Source of the DNA: Gnomoniopsis sp. IMI 355080
Lineage: Eukaryota; Ascomycota; Sordariomycetes; Diaporthales; Gnomoniaceae
Length of the DNA stretch: 50,614 bases
Direction of reading: 5' to 3'
Assembly (NCBI GenBank): GCA_027946555.1
Contig: JAPEVC010000248.1
Location: forward strand, 1 to 50,614
The position numbers and the translations under genes are program-made. This document shows, in pieces, positions 12,201 to 22,103 of this stretch; the first letter of the stretch is position 1; each line of letters starts with the position of its first letter. The notes beneath the pieces were generated by a model. The model ran no database searches. It was not told the origin of the DNA and was given only the letters and a program-made list of their open reading frames with translations.

Positions 12201-12862
12201 TCGTGAGATTTCGTCCGGATCTTCTTGTAAACATCCGAGACAAGTGTGGCCGGCGGCTCCTGAGGTTGCGGCTGGGCCTTCTTCGGACGACGGGATTTGA
12301 AGGCACCATACTGCTCTTGAAGCTGGGAAACGCTGAGATTATTCCAGCTGTAATTATCCAGGTGGAGGTGTGCTTCAGCCGACGACGCTCCGTCTCCGTA
12401 ATCGATCTCGTTAGACTGCTGCTCTACCGGTGCAGAATCTGATTCGCCGTCCAACTTTCCAAGCGGTTTCTCAGCCTCTGTCACACCTTCTCCCAGTTCT
12501 GGATCCTGGTCCCAGACATCCTCAAATCCCACCTCTTGGTCTGAGTAGAAGGGCGAGGGCTCACTGTGGGACCTCTGGGCGAAAGTACTCTGCTGCTTCT
12601 TGCTCTTCGCTCTGGACCTCTTTTTCTTGGACTTGGACACTTCGTAGCCGTCGTCAAATCTTTGCTCGTTTATAATGGCAGTGAGGAAGTCGTCATTGCT
12701 GCTGGAGGGCTCCGAAGAGTCCGAGGCATACCGTCGTCTCCGGATGGCCGTGGGAGTGTGCGCGACGGCGCTGGCAGCGAGGACGGGGGCCGCCCGGCGG
12801 GTGACAGCTCGCAGTTGACATCCGAGACAGATGGAGCCGGCGCCTGCTACCGAGGAGAACAT
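9280..12862 (-). CDS. SLS1: SLS1-like mitochondrial inner-membrane regulator
   Basis: Likely a mitochondrial protein of the fungal SLS family (mitochondrial inner-membrane-bound regulator). Yeast Sls1 helps couple mitochondrial transcription and translation and is needed for respiration. Exons on the minus strand are 12862-11254, 11189-10912 and 10854-9280, giving 1153 residues. The chosen start (MFSSVAGAGSICLGCQLRAV) yields a basic, Arg/Ala-rich leader ending near RRRRYASDSS, typical of a matrix presequence; an in-frame Met at 12985 also exists. Residues about 40-350 are acidic and low complexity. The conserved part starts near LRPEHRILPAREF and continues through a KH-like stretch (IQVIKSRRALQIIAPKAV) to a Lys-rich tail. 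The second intron (10911-10855) begins GCGAGT, so it is of GC-AG type; only this donor keeps the phase. It is longer than yeast Sls1 (643 aa). Family assignment is from memory of the motif pattern. Confidence 0.75.
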
Positions 12863-13205
12863 CGGGCAGCAATGGGAGCAAAGAATTCGAGCTTGCTCCT
12901 CTGCGCACAGTCTGGACTCTGTGACAAAAACTTTCAACGGTTGCGCTGCTGAAGACGACCTTGGCCAAAATTTCTTAGGCGGCAAAATCCGCTAGGCTTC
13001 GGAGCCGACCCGCTCAAAGAAGCACGCGTTACAGGGGTCGTCCATTACCGTTTAGGCGCGTCTCCCCTCCAACTTTATTTGATATCTGTACGGCGTAATA
13101 CAATAGAAAGAGTACTTGTTTTGAGCCCCAGACACTAAATCAGCATGACACGAAATCGATCATATGAATAGTCTCAACCGATAACAATCACTTCCATCCA
13201 ACACA
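12863..13205. promoter_or_regulatory. Probable shared promoter of the SLS1-like and NSE3 genes
   Basis: This 343-bp space separates two start codons that point away from each other, so both promoters must lie in or overlap it. If the SLS1-like gene used the alternative Met at 12985, the space would shrink to 220 bp. No clear TATA box or known binding site is visible. Confidence 0.55.
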
Positions 13206-14370
13206 ATGCCGGCTGCATCAAGAAGATCGCGTCATGTCAGTTCGCGCAACGCGTCTCTCATCCCCACTAGCAACCAAGTCATTGACCCATGCACTAGGTT
13301 GTCGAGGACGAGGAAGAAGAAGAGCAGAGGCCTAGGCAACGCCAGCGGCGTGACGAGCTAGATAGTGACGATGATGAAAACGAAGTAGAAGAAGACCAGC
13401 TACAAGACGTCGCTGAGTCTTCCGATAGTCAACTGGTCAAGAAGCTAGTCCGTTATGCCTTGGCCTGCGACTTCTCGCGGACATCGATACGAAGGGATGG
13501 CATTAAGGAGAAAGTTCTGGGTGACGAAGGGCGAGCATTCCGAAGGGTTTTTGATGGTGCGCAGCAAACACTTCGGCTTGTCTTTGGGATGGAAATGGTC
13601 GAGCTGCCCGTTAAGGACAAACTGACCAAAGAGGAGAAGCGCAAAGGTGAGCACGACCCTTCCACCCTCTGCTGTGCTTCCATGAGCCCACGCAGTGCCT
13701 AGAGATCAAGGCCAGTAACTAAATTCACCTCTTGTGGACAGCCGCTAAGTCACAGAACAAAACCAATGCCTCGGGCAATTACGTCCTCGTGTCCGTGCTC
13801 CCAGAAGCTTACAGAACCGCCCACATCATGGCCCCCTCTCGCATTGTATCTGCCGACGATGAAGCCGCCTATATCGGTTTCTATACACTGGTCATATCAC
13901 TGATCCGCATCAACGGGGGTGAGATGTCCGAAGCCATGCTGAAGCGGTACTTAACGCGCCTGAACGCCGAGACAAATACATTTAACGACACCAAGACAGA
14001 AGACACGCTCGCGAAGCTGCAGAGGCAGGGATATCTGGTCAAAAACGTCGACAAGGATGCAAGGCAACACGGTGAGGCGGACACGGCTACCACCTGGTAT
14101 GTCGGGCCTCGCGGCAAGGTCGAGGTCAACGATGAGTCTGTGGCCGGGTTGGTGAGGGAGGTCTGGGGACCCGAGGGCCAGGGCGCGGAGCTAGAGAAGA
14201 AGTTGCAGGCTAGTTTGACGATTCGGGAGCGGGAGCAGGTGCAGAATGGCGAGCATGATAATGGAAATACAACTATAGCGGAAGAGGCAGAGAATGTCGA
14301 GGAAAATGGGGGCTCGACCCGGCGAAGGGGCCGCCGGAGGCAGGCGCAAGATTATGACGATGACGAGTAA
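13206..14370 (+). CDS. NSE3: Nse3/MAGE-domain subunit of the SMC5-SMC6 complex
   Basis: Nse3 belongs to the MAGE family and, with Nse1 and Nse4, forms the DNA-binding and ubiquitin-ligase-supporting part of the SMC5-SMC6 complex, which works in recombination repair. Exons are 13206-13235, 13298-13646 and 13742-14370, giving 335 residues. After an acidic stretch (VVEDEEEEEQ) the MAGE fold opens with LVKKLVRYALACDFSRTSIR, followed by VLGDEGRAFRRVF and GMEMVELP. It continues with NYVLVSVLPEAYR and the winged-helix part YIGFYTLVISLIRINGGEMS. It closes with KLQRQGYLVK and TTWYVGPRGKVEV, both typical of fungal Nse3. The C-terminus is basic, then acidic. The first coding exon is only 30 nt. All introns are GT-AG and the phases agree. 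The protein is in the usual size range for fungal Nse3. Confidence 0.88.
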
Positions 14371-14767
14371 ATGAGCGTTGGTTGGAGTGACACTCGCGGT
14401 GGTTGGACGGGTGGAACCGCTGTCTTGACTGTGCATTGCTCTGGTGTCCGTCCTAGACAACGGATCACGACTAGCAGACTAGCACCTTGATTAAGCGGAA
14501 TGAAAATGAAATGATACCCCTAATGAATTGATCCCGTGCAACGCACCACGTCTTGTCCTCTTGGCCCTGTCTCCTTCTGCCGAGACGGCCACGTGAGGCG
14601 CCCTCGTGCCAGGTTCACGCATGACCTGAAGCTGGTTGGCGATTTTCGATGGCGGCGGGGTCGCTGCTCCAAATCGTCTTCGCGCGATCGTCTGCATGGC
14701 GCGACACTGTCCCTTCTATCTTGTCTGCTCAAAGATGTTTGTTCCCGCTCCTTTGCTCCGCTCATGA
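14371..14767. other. Convergent 3' region between NSE3 and YSF3
   Basis: This 397-bp tail-to-tail space should hold the two 3' UTRs. I see no gene, tRNA or repeat in it. Confidence 0.55.
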
Positions 14768-15118
14768 TCATACTGCACGACCACCCTGCGGCAACGCTGC
14801 AATCTCGTCCTCGCGGGGAGGCGGCGGACCCACAGGCTGGACCATTTCTCGAATAAGCTGGGCGCGCACCTTGACCATGGGCTCATTTTGTGCGAGTGAC
14901 ATGTAGGAAAGCAGGGGCGTGTGGCCAACGATGCTGGCCTTGGTGTCGCGGTGGATATTAGTCTTCCACTCCCAGGACGTTGTGTCCGGGTGACCAGTGC
15001 CGACGTATTTCGCCTGCAGGCGCTCGAGTTCTTGTTGCGTGCGGAGCTTGTCGGCCTATTATTAGAGCGGAAACAATTAGCAGGGGACGCAAAATGGTCG
15101 TGGGTAGGGACGTACCAT
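14768..15118 (-). CDS. YSF3: Splicing factor 3b subunit 5 (SF3b10 / Ysf3)
   Basis: A small structural subunit of the SF3b complex in U2 snRNP, which holds the branch-site helix during spliceosome assembly in the nucleus. Exons on the minus strand are 15118-15116 (the ATG alone) and 15055-14768, giving 96 residues that begin MADKLRTQQELERLQAKYVG. Family hallmarks are present: AKYVGTGHPDTT, the SWEWKTNIHRDT block, SIVGHTPLLSYMSLA, and MVQPVGPPPP near the end. The 60-nt intron starts GTACGT and ends AATAATAG, and it separates the start codon from everything else. The human and yeast proteins are about 85 residues; the extra ten here are a C-terminal tail. Standard ORF scans miss this gene because the second exon has no early Met. 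The match to the family is strong. Confidence 0.93.
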
Positions 15119-15720
15119 TATGTCTTGAGCTTGCTGGCGCGGAAATGTCGAGATCAAGAATGCTGTGCAGTTTGGCCTGTGAGGATGGATGCGAACAAGC
15201 TAACTCGCTTAGATGAATATTTCCGGCCAAGCAAGCATGGATAAGCGCATACACCATCTTTTTCACATATGATGGAAACGAAGACGACTTTTCTTGAATT
15301 TGAACAGGGCTATCAAATCATCCTGTTTTATTTATTCTAGCAGCAGACTATTCTGCAGTGTGCTCTCATCGAGTGGATTTAACTGGGAGAGGGGCGTAAC
15401 AAGGACCAGACCTGACCTAACGAACCAGAACATCGCCACCCCAGACTGCAAACCGAGCAATCTGGGAAGGGTTTCAAAGACCATCGCCGCTTCTCCCATG
15501 TAGTCCCAGAGTCAATGTACCCTGCGCCTATTTGCATATCGCCGTACGCCTGAAGCACAAAGTTCATGGTTTGTACAATGCCGCCTTGCGACGCCGAAAT
15601 AATCGCAGGCGTCCGAGACCGAACACCGGTTCAAAGTCACTTCGTCTGAGCCACTGTGTACAGACAGGCTTGAGATTCTGCCGAGTGCTCTTCCGCTACA
15701 TTATGTGAGAACTGGCTCAG
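15119..15720. other. Spacer between YSF3 and ISD11
   Basis: Both neighbours are on the minus strand, so this 602-bp stretch should hold the ISD11 3' UTR and the YSF3 promoter. A string GGTTCAAAGTC near 15628 resembles a tRNA B box, but no acceptor stem, anticodon arm or A box can be paired with it. No gene is supported. Confidence 0.5.
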
Positions 15721-16403
15721 TCATAGCTGCGAAACAATGCTGGTTAGCATGACTTTTGGCCGGATCTGGGACACATCTTGACATACCCAGCCAGCCTCCT
15801 TTTGTCGCACGACACCTCCTTTCCCGCCCTTTTGCTTTCCCTGAAGATTTGTCAGTCCCTTTGACTCGGTCCGCAACTGGATAGAGTTTTGCAAAAACGT
15901 ACAGATATGCCGCCTTCGACAACCAGCCGATCCAGCTGGTAGAACTGGCTCACCACTGTTTGTCGCTGCGAACGGTATTAGCATACTTTCGCAACAAAAT
16001 GCGATGATAAGGTGTGGAGCTCTGTCGCGTAGGTCTTGGAATCCGACAGATAGTATCGCACCTTCATCATCTGCAGCTCCTTCAAGCCTTTCTGTACCAG
16101 CTCTTGGATCTGCCTTGGATCCTCGACCGTCTTGTTCTCGCGAAATGCATCTCTTGTCCTCCTCTTTGCATATTCCCTGAAATTATAAGATGCGAATTGG
16201 CCGCCTTGTCGAAGGAGCTGGCGGTACTATGAAATTTGACCGTCAATATCAAAACTTGAAGAGGCAGTTCTTCGCCCTTTGTCTATTTTTTTCCCCTTCC
16301 TGTGAAGTGCGCGACGAAAAGTGCAGCAGGGGAGGAAAGAGAAGCTTACCAGCGATCTGACTTGATGCGGCGAGTCGCCCTTGAGCGTCGAAGATAATGA
16401 CAT
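15721..16403 (-). CDS. ISD11: Isd11 (LYRM4), LYR-motif iron-sulfur assembly factor
   Basis: Isd11 binds and stabilises the cysteine desulfurase Nfs1 in the mitochondrial matrix and is needed for iron-sulfur cluster synthesis. Exons on the minus strand are 16403-16350, 16226-16062, 15965-15903, 15840-15787 and 15726-15721, giving 113 residues. The protein begins MSLSSTLKGDSPHQVRSLYR. The L-Y-R motif is created across the first splice junction. It continues with QFASYNFREYAKRRTRDAFR, then PRQIQELVQKGLKELQMMK and RQTVVSQFYQLDRLVVEGG, which is the standard fungal Isd11 pattern. The last intron (15786-15727, GTATGT, TGCTAAC, GCAG) is 60 nt with no stop in frame. Retention would add 20 residues and reach the same stop, while splicing leaves a six-base last exon (Leu, stop). 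Four introns in so small a gene is notable. Confidence 0.9.
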
Positions 16404-17837
16404 GGCGACGGCTAGGGAATGTGCATGGGGAAATCGAGGAGGAGGAAGAGAGAATTCGCCGAACGAAAAAGGACCCTTGGGATCGCGGTTTAGAAATTCA
16501 GCCGCGGTGTATGATGTAACACTTCCCGACGCCGAGCGGCCATTGCTCGGCCTTCCCGTTCCGCAGCACCGTCTCGCTTTCAGTAACTGCATATTTCGAA
16601 GATGCCCTCGACGACCAGTTGAAACTTGAAAGCCAAGGTGTCGCAATTGACCTACAACCCCGAACCCCCAAATATATATATATATATATATATAAGTACA
16701 TATAGTTGGCAAGATTCCATCTCAGGGAGTAGTATTACATTCCATATCCATTCTAGGATCTATGACATGTCTTCAACACTCTCATTAAATACACAAATGG
16801 AACTCAACTTTCCTGGAGCTCACGCGCTGGTCCCATGGTACATCACGGTGCAGTGAGAGTCCTTGAGCAAAACGTTCCAGGAAAAGAGAGCTAACCAACT
16901 TTTCCACAATGATTTTGGTAATGCTTCTGTACTCAAACAGAGTATCGACGAATGTTAGGATTGGCCCTTGTGGACTAATCCGACTAAATGTTCTCCGAGA
17001 CCAAATTGTTAGGTGACCGAGAAGCCTCATGATCTGTTGTAATTTTGGGCAGCCCTATCAAAATGACGAGTCACGATCAGAATGTCGGTGAACGCAGAGA
17101 AATAAGCAGTATACTGGACGGGCTTAATCTTCTACCAGTCGACCTCATAGTGTGGTGGTGTCTTGTTCAAAAAGGCTCCTACCATTGATAATGGAATAAC
17201 AAGGACAGTACTCACAAACGAATGGCTATGGATACGGATCTACACCCTCTCCCTTGGCTCACCCTCCTGTTCGGACTACGTTTCGTGTGGTAAACCAGGC
17301 AAGATTACACGATCCTACTACTGAGGCTTCAGGATGAGCCTATGTATAAGCACAATCGTCAGACAGTACTTAGCCCGCTCGAAAGAGCCACACTCATGTG
17401 CTTAATGGCTAAAACGGACGAAGTTCTACACCAGCTCGTACTGGATTTCTGGGTCGATCCAATGCTTGTAGCCATAAAACGCAGCACAAACCTAGATAAT
17501 GCAGGGAAAATACAAAGACCACCGCCGAGTAAGTGCAGGAGCCTGGGGATTAGGGCCCCCGGAATATCACCATCAGAACGTCCATTGAGATACGCGGGTA
17601 TTTGCATGTAAAGGCTCTCCGTCTCGTTGGCTATCTGCCTTACCTGAGTGTTCATGTCTATCGCTCTATCAGCAGATGAAGAAAATAAAAAAAACACATC
17701 CACCACCGTCTATGTCTAATTTTTGTGAATGCAAACAATCAAGGCTGCAATCGCCATCTTGCTTTATCCTCCTCGTAGTAACCGTTACAGCACTCCCACA
17801 ACTGGTCTCACTCAAGATACCACCAGGCTCCGCCTGA
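16404..17837. other. 1.4-kb spacer upstream of ISD11
   Basis: It should contain the ISD11 promoter on the left and the 3' UTR of the acetyltransferase gene on the right. An AT-dinucleotide run lies at about 16672-16694. Open frames are short and have no recognisable content. No gene is supported. Confidence 0.5.
16672..16694. repeat. AT dinucleotide microsatellite
   Basis: About eleven AT units in a row lie in the spacer between ISD11 and the acetyltransferase gene. Such runs vary in length between strains and could serve as a marker. Confidence 0.85.
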
Positions 17838-18407
17838 TCACAGCGCCTTCACCATAATCCAATCCGTCTGGACATCGCCCCCAACATCAAACGCATGCTC
17901 TCCCACCCTCTTGAACCCCAATTTTCCATACAGACCCTGAGCCACATCATTCCTCTCCCACACACCCAACCACATCGTCTCCTTGTCCAACTCCTCTCGC
18001 GCAAGCCTCTGCGCCTCCGCCATTAGCCCCTTCCCGATACCCCTTCCGTGCGCCCTCAAGCTGACATATAAGCGCTGCAGCTCTACAGGCCGACTGTAGT
18101 TGCCCGCGTCAATCACAGGCTCGGTACTGCCAGTGTTGAGAAGGGCAAAGCCTAGGATTGTGGAGGGGTCGGCATGGTCCACGGCTACGAGTGTATAGTG
18201 TGAGGAAGACACGAGCGTAGCGAGGATGGCGTCGGGCGTGTAGGCCTCGTCCAGATATGACTGCAGTTGAGCGTCAGTGCAGCCCGAGGCTTTGAAGGTG
18301 TGTGTGAAGACGGCGGTGCCGAGGGCGGCGATTTGTTCGGCGTCTGAGGGGTCGGCTTTGCGGATTTGGATGGCGTCTCCTGGTGCATTTGGTTCATTGG
18401 AGCCCAT
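17838..18407 (-). CDS. GNAT-family N-acetyltransferase
   Basis: Probably transfers an acetyl group from acetyl-CoA to an amine; the substrate cannot be told from sequence. The start at 18407 (MGSNEPNAPGDAIQIRKADP) gives 189 residues. The fold runs in the usual order: an N-terminal strand (IQIRKADPSDAEQIAALG), strand 4 with LQRLYVSLRAHG, and the acetyl-CoA binding loop RAHGRGIGKGL, which fits the R/Q-x-x-G-x-G/A motif. Helix 3 (LMAEAQRLAREEL) and motif B (WLGVWERNDVAQGLYGKLGF) follow. The frame is open further upstream to a Met at 18776, and that extension is Arg/Ser/Thr-rich with no acidic residues for a stretch, so a longer mitochondrially targeted form is possible. The shorter start is preferred because the family begins right there. 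No intron is needed. Confidence 0.85.
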   Translation of the reverse strand: MGSNEPNAPGDAIQIRKADPSDAEQIAALGTAVFTHTFKASGCTDAQLQSYLDEAYTPDAILATLVSSSHYTLVAVDHADPSTILGFALLNTGSTEPVIDAGNYSRPVELQRLYVSLRAHGRGIGKGLMAEAQRLAREELDKETMWLGVWERNDVAQGLYGKLGFKRVGEHAFDVGGDVQTDWIMVKAL

Positions 18408-18923
18408 TTTCGCGGCGGTGGAAAGATACGAGATGGTTTGCCTGGCTGACGACGGGGAAGGATAGCGAAGAGTGGGCGTTCTTATGGTTGTAAATTGGGG
18501 AGAGGTGACATGGATGACATTGCTATCATAGTGAGTGAGTCTTCGCGGCGCGCTCAAATGCGCATTGGCGCACATCCGAAATCCCGCGCCAACCTGGGCA
18601 AGTTTTACTCCCGGATTCTTTCTATACATGATCGGAATGTAGAATACAAATGCTATGGTTGAGCAAGAGAAAGGAATTGTTGCAGGAAATGGAAAGAACA
18701 TGTAAGGACAGCCTGGACAGCCAAGCTTGAAGTACTCGACTCGTTGCATCAGGTGGGATGGATGTATGTGCGGCAACCCCGAGGAGCTGTAGGCAATGAC
18801 ATGCTTTCAATAATGCAACGCATCTACCTATGGGCATCTCAACTCTTCTTTGCCTTTCCTTGATAGAAGCCTCCTATTAGTGAGTCAACTCTCTCCTTGC
18901 AGCCCATGCATCTTCGCAAGACT
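18408..18923. other. Spacer between the acetyltransferase and SER2 genes
   Basis: This 516-bp stretch holds the acetyltransferase promoter and the SER2 3' UTR. It includes the open upstream extension of the acetyltransferase frame up to 18776. Nothing else is supported. Confidence 0.5.
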
Positions 18924-20378
18924 CTATGCAGATAGAGTAGCAACCTCCTCGCTCGTGAAGCCGAACAAATATAGCAGCTCCAGTAGGCTTTCTCCGTTGA
19001 GCCTTGCATCCGCTTCCATCTGCACCCTGGGCTTCGCATTCCACGCAACACCGAGACCCGCGGAAGCCATCATCTTCAGATCGTTCGCCCCGTCCCCTAC
19101 AGCTACCACCTGCGCCAGATCAATGCCTTCCTTCGCCGCGATCTCCTCCAAAAGCTCCGCTTTCCTCTCCCGCCCCACAATCGTCCCCTTCACTTCGCCC
19201 GTCAGCCGCCCATTTTCAATCACCACCTCGTTCGCATGCGCGTAGTCAAGCCCCAATTCGCCTGCCAACCAGCTCGTCAGTGGTTGGAAGCCTCCACTCA
19301 ACACCGCCGTGCGCACACCAAGCCTCTTCAACGCCTTGATCAGCGGCCGCACCCCCGGCGTGATGTCCAGCGTGGCCCTCAACTCCGTGAAGATCCCCCC
19401 CGGCAGGCCCTTGAGCAGTGCCACGCGCTCACGGAACGCCTCTTCGAACTGTAGCTCGCCTAGCATCGCACGGTGCGTAATATCTGCCACTTTGCCCGCC
19501 AAATCTGGCGGATCGCGAATGGTCGCCGCGAGCAGGTCGATGACCTCCTGCGTGATCAGGGTGGAGTCCATGTCGAACACTACGAGGCGCGGGTGGCGCC
19601 GCCAGAGCAGGTCACGCTGCAGGGCAACGTCGACATTCCACTCGCGCTCGAAGCGGTAGATCAGCTCGTGCTTGCGCAAATCGGCAAGCGAGAGGTATGA
19701 AGGAGCTGGGGCGGGCGAAAGGGTGAGTTCCACAACGAGGGGGTTTTCGGGCGTGTCGAGGCAGCGGTGTGCCGAGGTCATGTTGTCCGAGCCCGGAGGC
19801 AGCGGGAACGTGGACATGAGGTGTAGAAAGGAGGTAATGCACAGCGGTGAGATGTATGAACCATAGAGGTGGTCGAGAGGCTCAGGCTCGGCGGCGGGCG
19901 GCTCGAGAGGGAAGGTTGATGGGTCTGTGGTGGGTGCCATGTTGGCGGGGATATCGGAGCCTTCCTCCTTCAAGGAGGGAATGGGAGAGGAAGGTTTTTG
20001 TGGTGACGGAATGGCATTGTTCGACACGCGAGGGGATCGCGACTTGTAGAAAAGAGTAGCTACAAGTTTGCTTGACTGGGTCCCAGGGTGAGGTGCGCAG
20101 TTGGGATGCGACAGATCGTGATTTAGGCCTTCGACAACTGTGGGTGGGTTCTCGGCCGAGGGGACTCCTCTGTACGGAGGGCTCGTTGACTTGGGAGGAG
20201 TAATTTTGGGCGGATAATTTCCTGGCATGTCCTCGACAACGGTGTCAATACCAAAGTGGCTGTCAGGCTTGTTTGGCGGGCGGTATTGCTGGAACTCCTG
20301 GAGGTACGAGCTGCTCCTATTGTTGGAATTCAGACGAGGCCGCGACGCGATTGCAGCTGGACGGGAGGGACTCGACAT
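18924..20378 (-). CDS. SER2: Phosphoserine phosphatase (HAD superfamily, SerB/Ser2 type)
   Basis: Catalyses the last step of serine synthesis by dephosphorylating phosphoserine. The start at 20378 gives 484 residues; the Met at 20411 would add eleven, and an internal Met at 19940 (residue 147) also exists. HAD motifs are intact. Motif I is VVFDMDSTLIT (nucleophile Asp269, acid Asp271). The SerB cap helix is QFEEAFRERVALLKGLP. Motif II is AVLSGGFQPL, Lys is supplied in the VGRERKAELLEEIA stretch, and motif III is VVAVGDGANDLKMM. The C-terminal half matches the family closely. The first roughly 150 residues are Pro/Ser-rich, predicted disordered, and much longer than in yeast Ser2 (309 aa). Residues about 165-265 may form an ACT-like regulatory region, as in some long SerB proteins, but this is only a suggestion. 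No intron is needed. Confidence 0.92.
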   Translation of the reverse strand: MSSPSRPAAIASRPRLNSNNRSSSYLQEFQQYRPPNKPDSHFGIDTVVEDMPGNYPPKITPPKSTSPPYRGVPSAENPPTVVEGLNHDLSHPNCAPHPGTQSSKLVATLFYKSRSPRVSNNAIPSPQKPSSPIPSLKEEGSDIPANMAPTTDPSTFPLEPPAAEPEPLDHLYGSYISPLCITSFLHLMSTFPLPPGSDNMTSAHRCLDTPENPLVVELTLSPAPAPSYLSLADLRKHELIYRFEREWNVDVALQRDLLWRRHPRLVVFDMDSTLITQEVIDLLAATIRDPPDLAGKVADITHRAMLGELQFEEAFRERVALLKGLPGGIFTELRATLDITPGVRPLIKALKRLGVRTAVLSGGFQPLTSWLAGELGLDYAHANEVVIENGRLTGEVKGTIVGRERKAELLEEIAAKEGIDLAQVVAVGDGANDLKMMASAGLGVAWNAKPRVQMEADARLNGESLLELLYLFGFTSEEVATLSA

Positions 20379-20969
20379 CTTGACGAGCCTTGAGAGGAAT
20401 TGACTGTGCAATGTTGTAGCGCTGGGTCACGGAATTGAACTTCAAAGAATCTGCTGAATGGTGATTTGGGAAGGCGTAAGGTGCGATCTAGTAATCGTTC
20501 AAAGAAGGAATCGCCAAGAGATGAGAGGGTCAGCGGACACAAAAAGCATGAATGGGGGCACGAGCCTTGCGCGGCGCGAAGGAGGGGCTGAGGGGCATCT
20601 CGCAAGGAGGGCCAACTTCCAAGGCACGTAAGGGTCTCTGCCGGGTCTGCCGAGTCTCCCGAGTGGCTCTAATTTAGCATAGAGCCACTGTTCCTGACTC
20701 CTATTCAGCCACCTGTGGCGCTTAGGCGCCTAACCGCATCGTATATCCGACGCTGATTGGGAATGTATTTCTAGGGCCTCCGGGCTTTTCCAATACAACG
20801 ACGATCTTAATTATGGTGTGAGCGGGTGAGCGGCATTGGCGTCAGGAACAACCGCCGCTAAATTTCGGGCCCGATAGAATGTTCATGCTCCTCTTTTCTC
20901 ATTTTATAGAAGCTCAATGTTCAATGCTTGCAGGCTATGGAACTGGTGGCTAGGACATTATCAGAGGAT
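20379..20969. other. Spacer between SER2 and FUM1
   Basis: It holds the SER2 promoter and the FUM1 3' UTR, both on the minus strand. A short duplicated string (CGGGTCTGCCGAGTCTCCCG near 20641) is the only pattern noted. No gene is supported. Confidence 0.5.
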
Positions 20970-22071
20970 CTACCCCTTGTAAGGGCTGGGGCCAACCATC
21001 AGCTCAGGCTTGACGAGGGTGTCAAACTCCTCCTCGGTCAAAGCCTCCAGCTGCAGAGCAGACTCCTTGAGTGTCAGGCCCTTTTTGTGTGCATTCTTGG
21101 CGACCTTGCTGGCCATATCGTAGCCAATCTTGGGGTTCAAACATGTGACCAGCATCAAACTATCAACGGTCAGCAAATCTAAACTTTCGGTCGGCGGAGA
21201 GTGGTGGAACTTACGATTCTTTCATAATACTGGCGATCTTCTCCTCGTTGGCCTGTAGACCAACAACAAGATTCTTCTCAAAAGATCGCATGCCGTCGGA
21301 CAGCAACCGAATGCTGTGGAGCAAGTTGCGGATAATCAGGGGCTTGTACACATTAAGCTCAAATTGGCCGTTCATGCCTCCAATGGTGCAAGCAACGTTA
21401 TTGCCCATGACCTGAGCGCAGACCATGGTCAGAGCCTCGCACTGCGTAGGGTTGACCTTGCCGGGCATGATACTGGAACCAGGCTCATTCTCGGGCAAAT
21501 TCAGCTCTCCCAGACCGCATCGGGGACCGCTGCCTAGGTATCGGATGTCCTGAGCGATCTTGGTGAGCGATGCAGCTACAGTATTGAGAGAGCCGTGGGC
21601 CTGGACGATGGCGTCGTGGGCAGCGAGAGCCTCGAACTTGTTGGGCGCCGTCTCGAACTTGGTGCCAGTCATCTTGGAGACCTCCTCAGCAATGCCCTCG
21701 GCAAAGCCTTGGAAGGTGTTGATGCCGGTACCAACAGCAGTGCCACCCTGAGCCAGCTGGCGCAACTCAGGCAGGCTGGATTGAACCCTCTTGATACCGA
21801 AATCAAGCTGAGCCACATATCCGGAAAACTCTTGCGCCAGAGTCAAGGGTGTCGCATCCTGCAAATGTGTCCGGCCAATCTTGATGATCTTCTTGGCCTC
21901 GAACTCATCAACCTTCTTCTGCAGCGCATCCCTCAGGCTCTTCAAGCTCGGGACCAACTCGTTCTCGATCTCAAGGACAGCGGCGATGTGCATGACGGTC
22001 GGAAAGGTATCGTTCGATGATGCAGAGCGGTTGACGTGGTCGTTGGGGTGCACAGGCTTCTTGGAGCCCAT

Positions 22072-22103
<32 letters not shown>

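Noticed and set aside
12863..12985. Upstream Met (12985) as start of the SLS1-like protein
   Set aside because: The extension has no presequence character, whereas the Met at 12862 begins a typical mitochondrial leader. It also leaves a more usual distance to the NSE3 promoter.
15620..15660. tRNA-like B box (GGTTCAAAGTC)
   Set aside because: The T-stem does not pair and no A box, anticodon stem or acceptor stem is found at proper distance.
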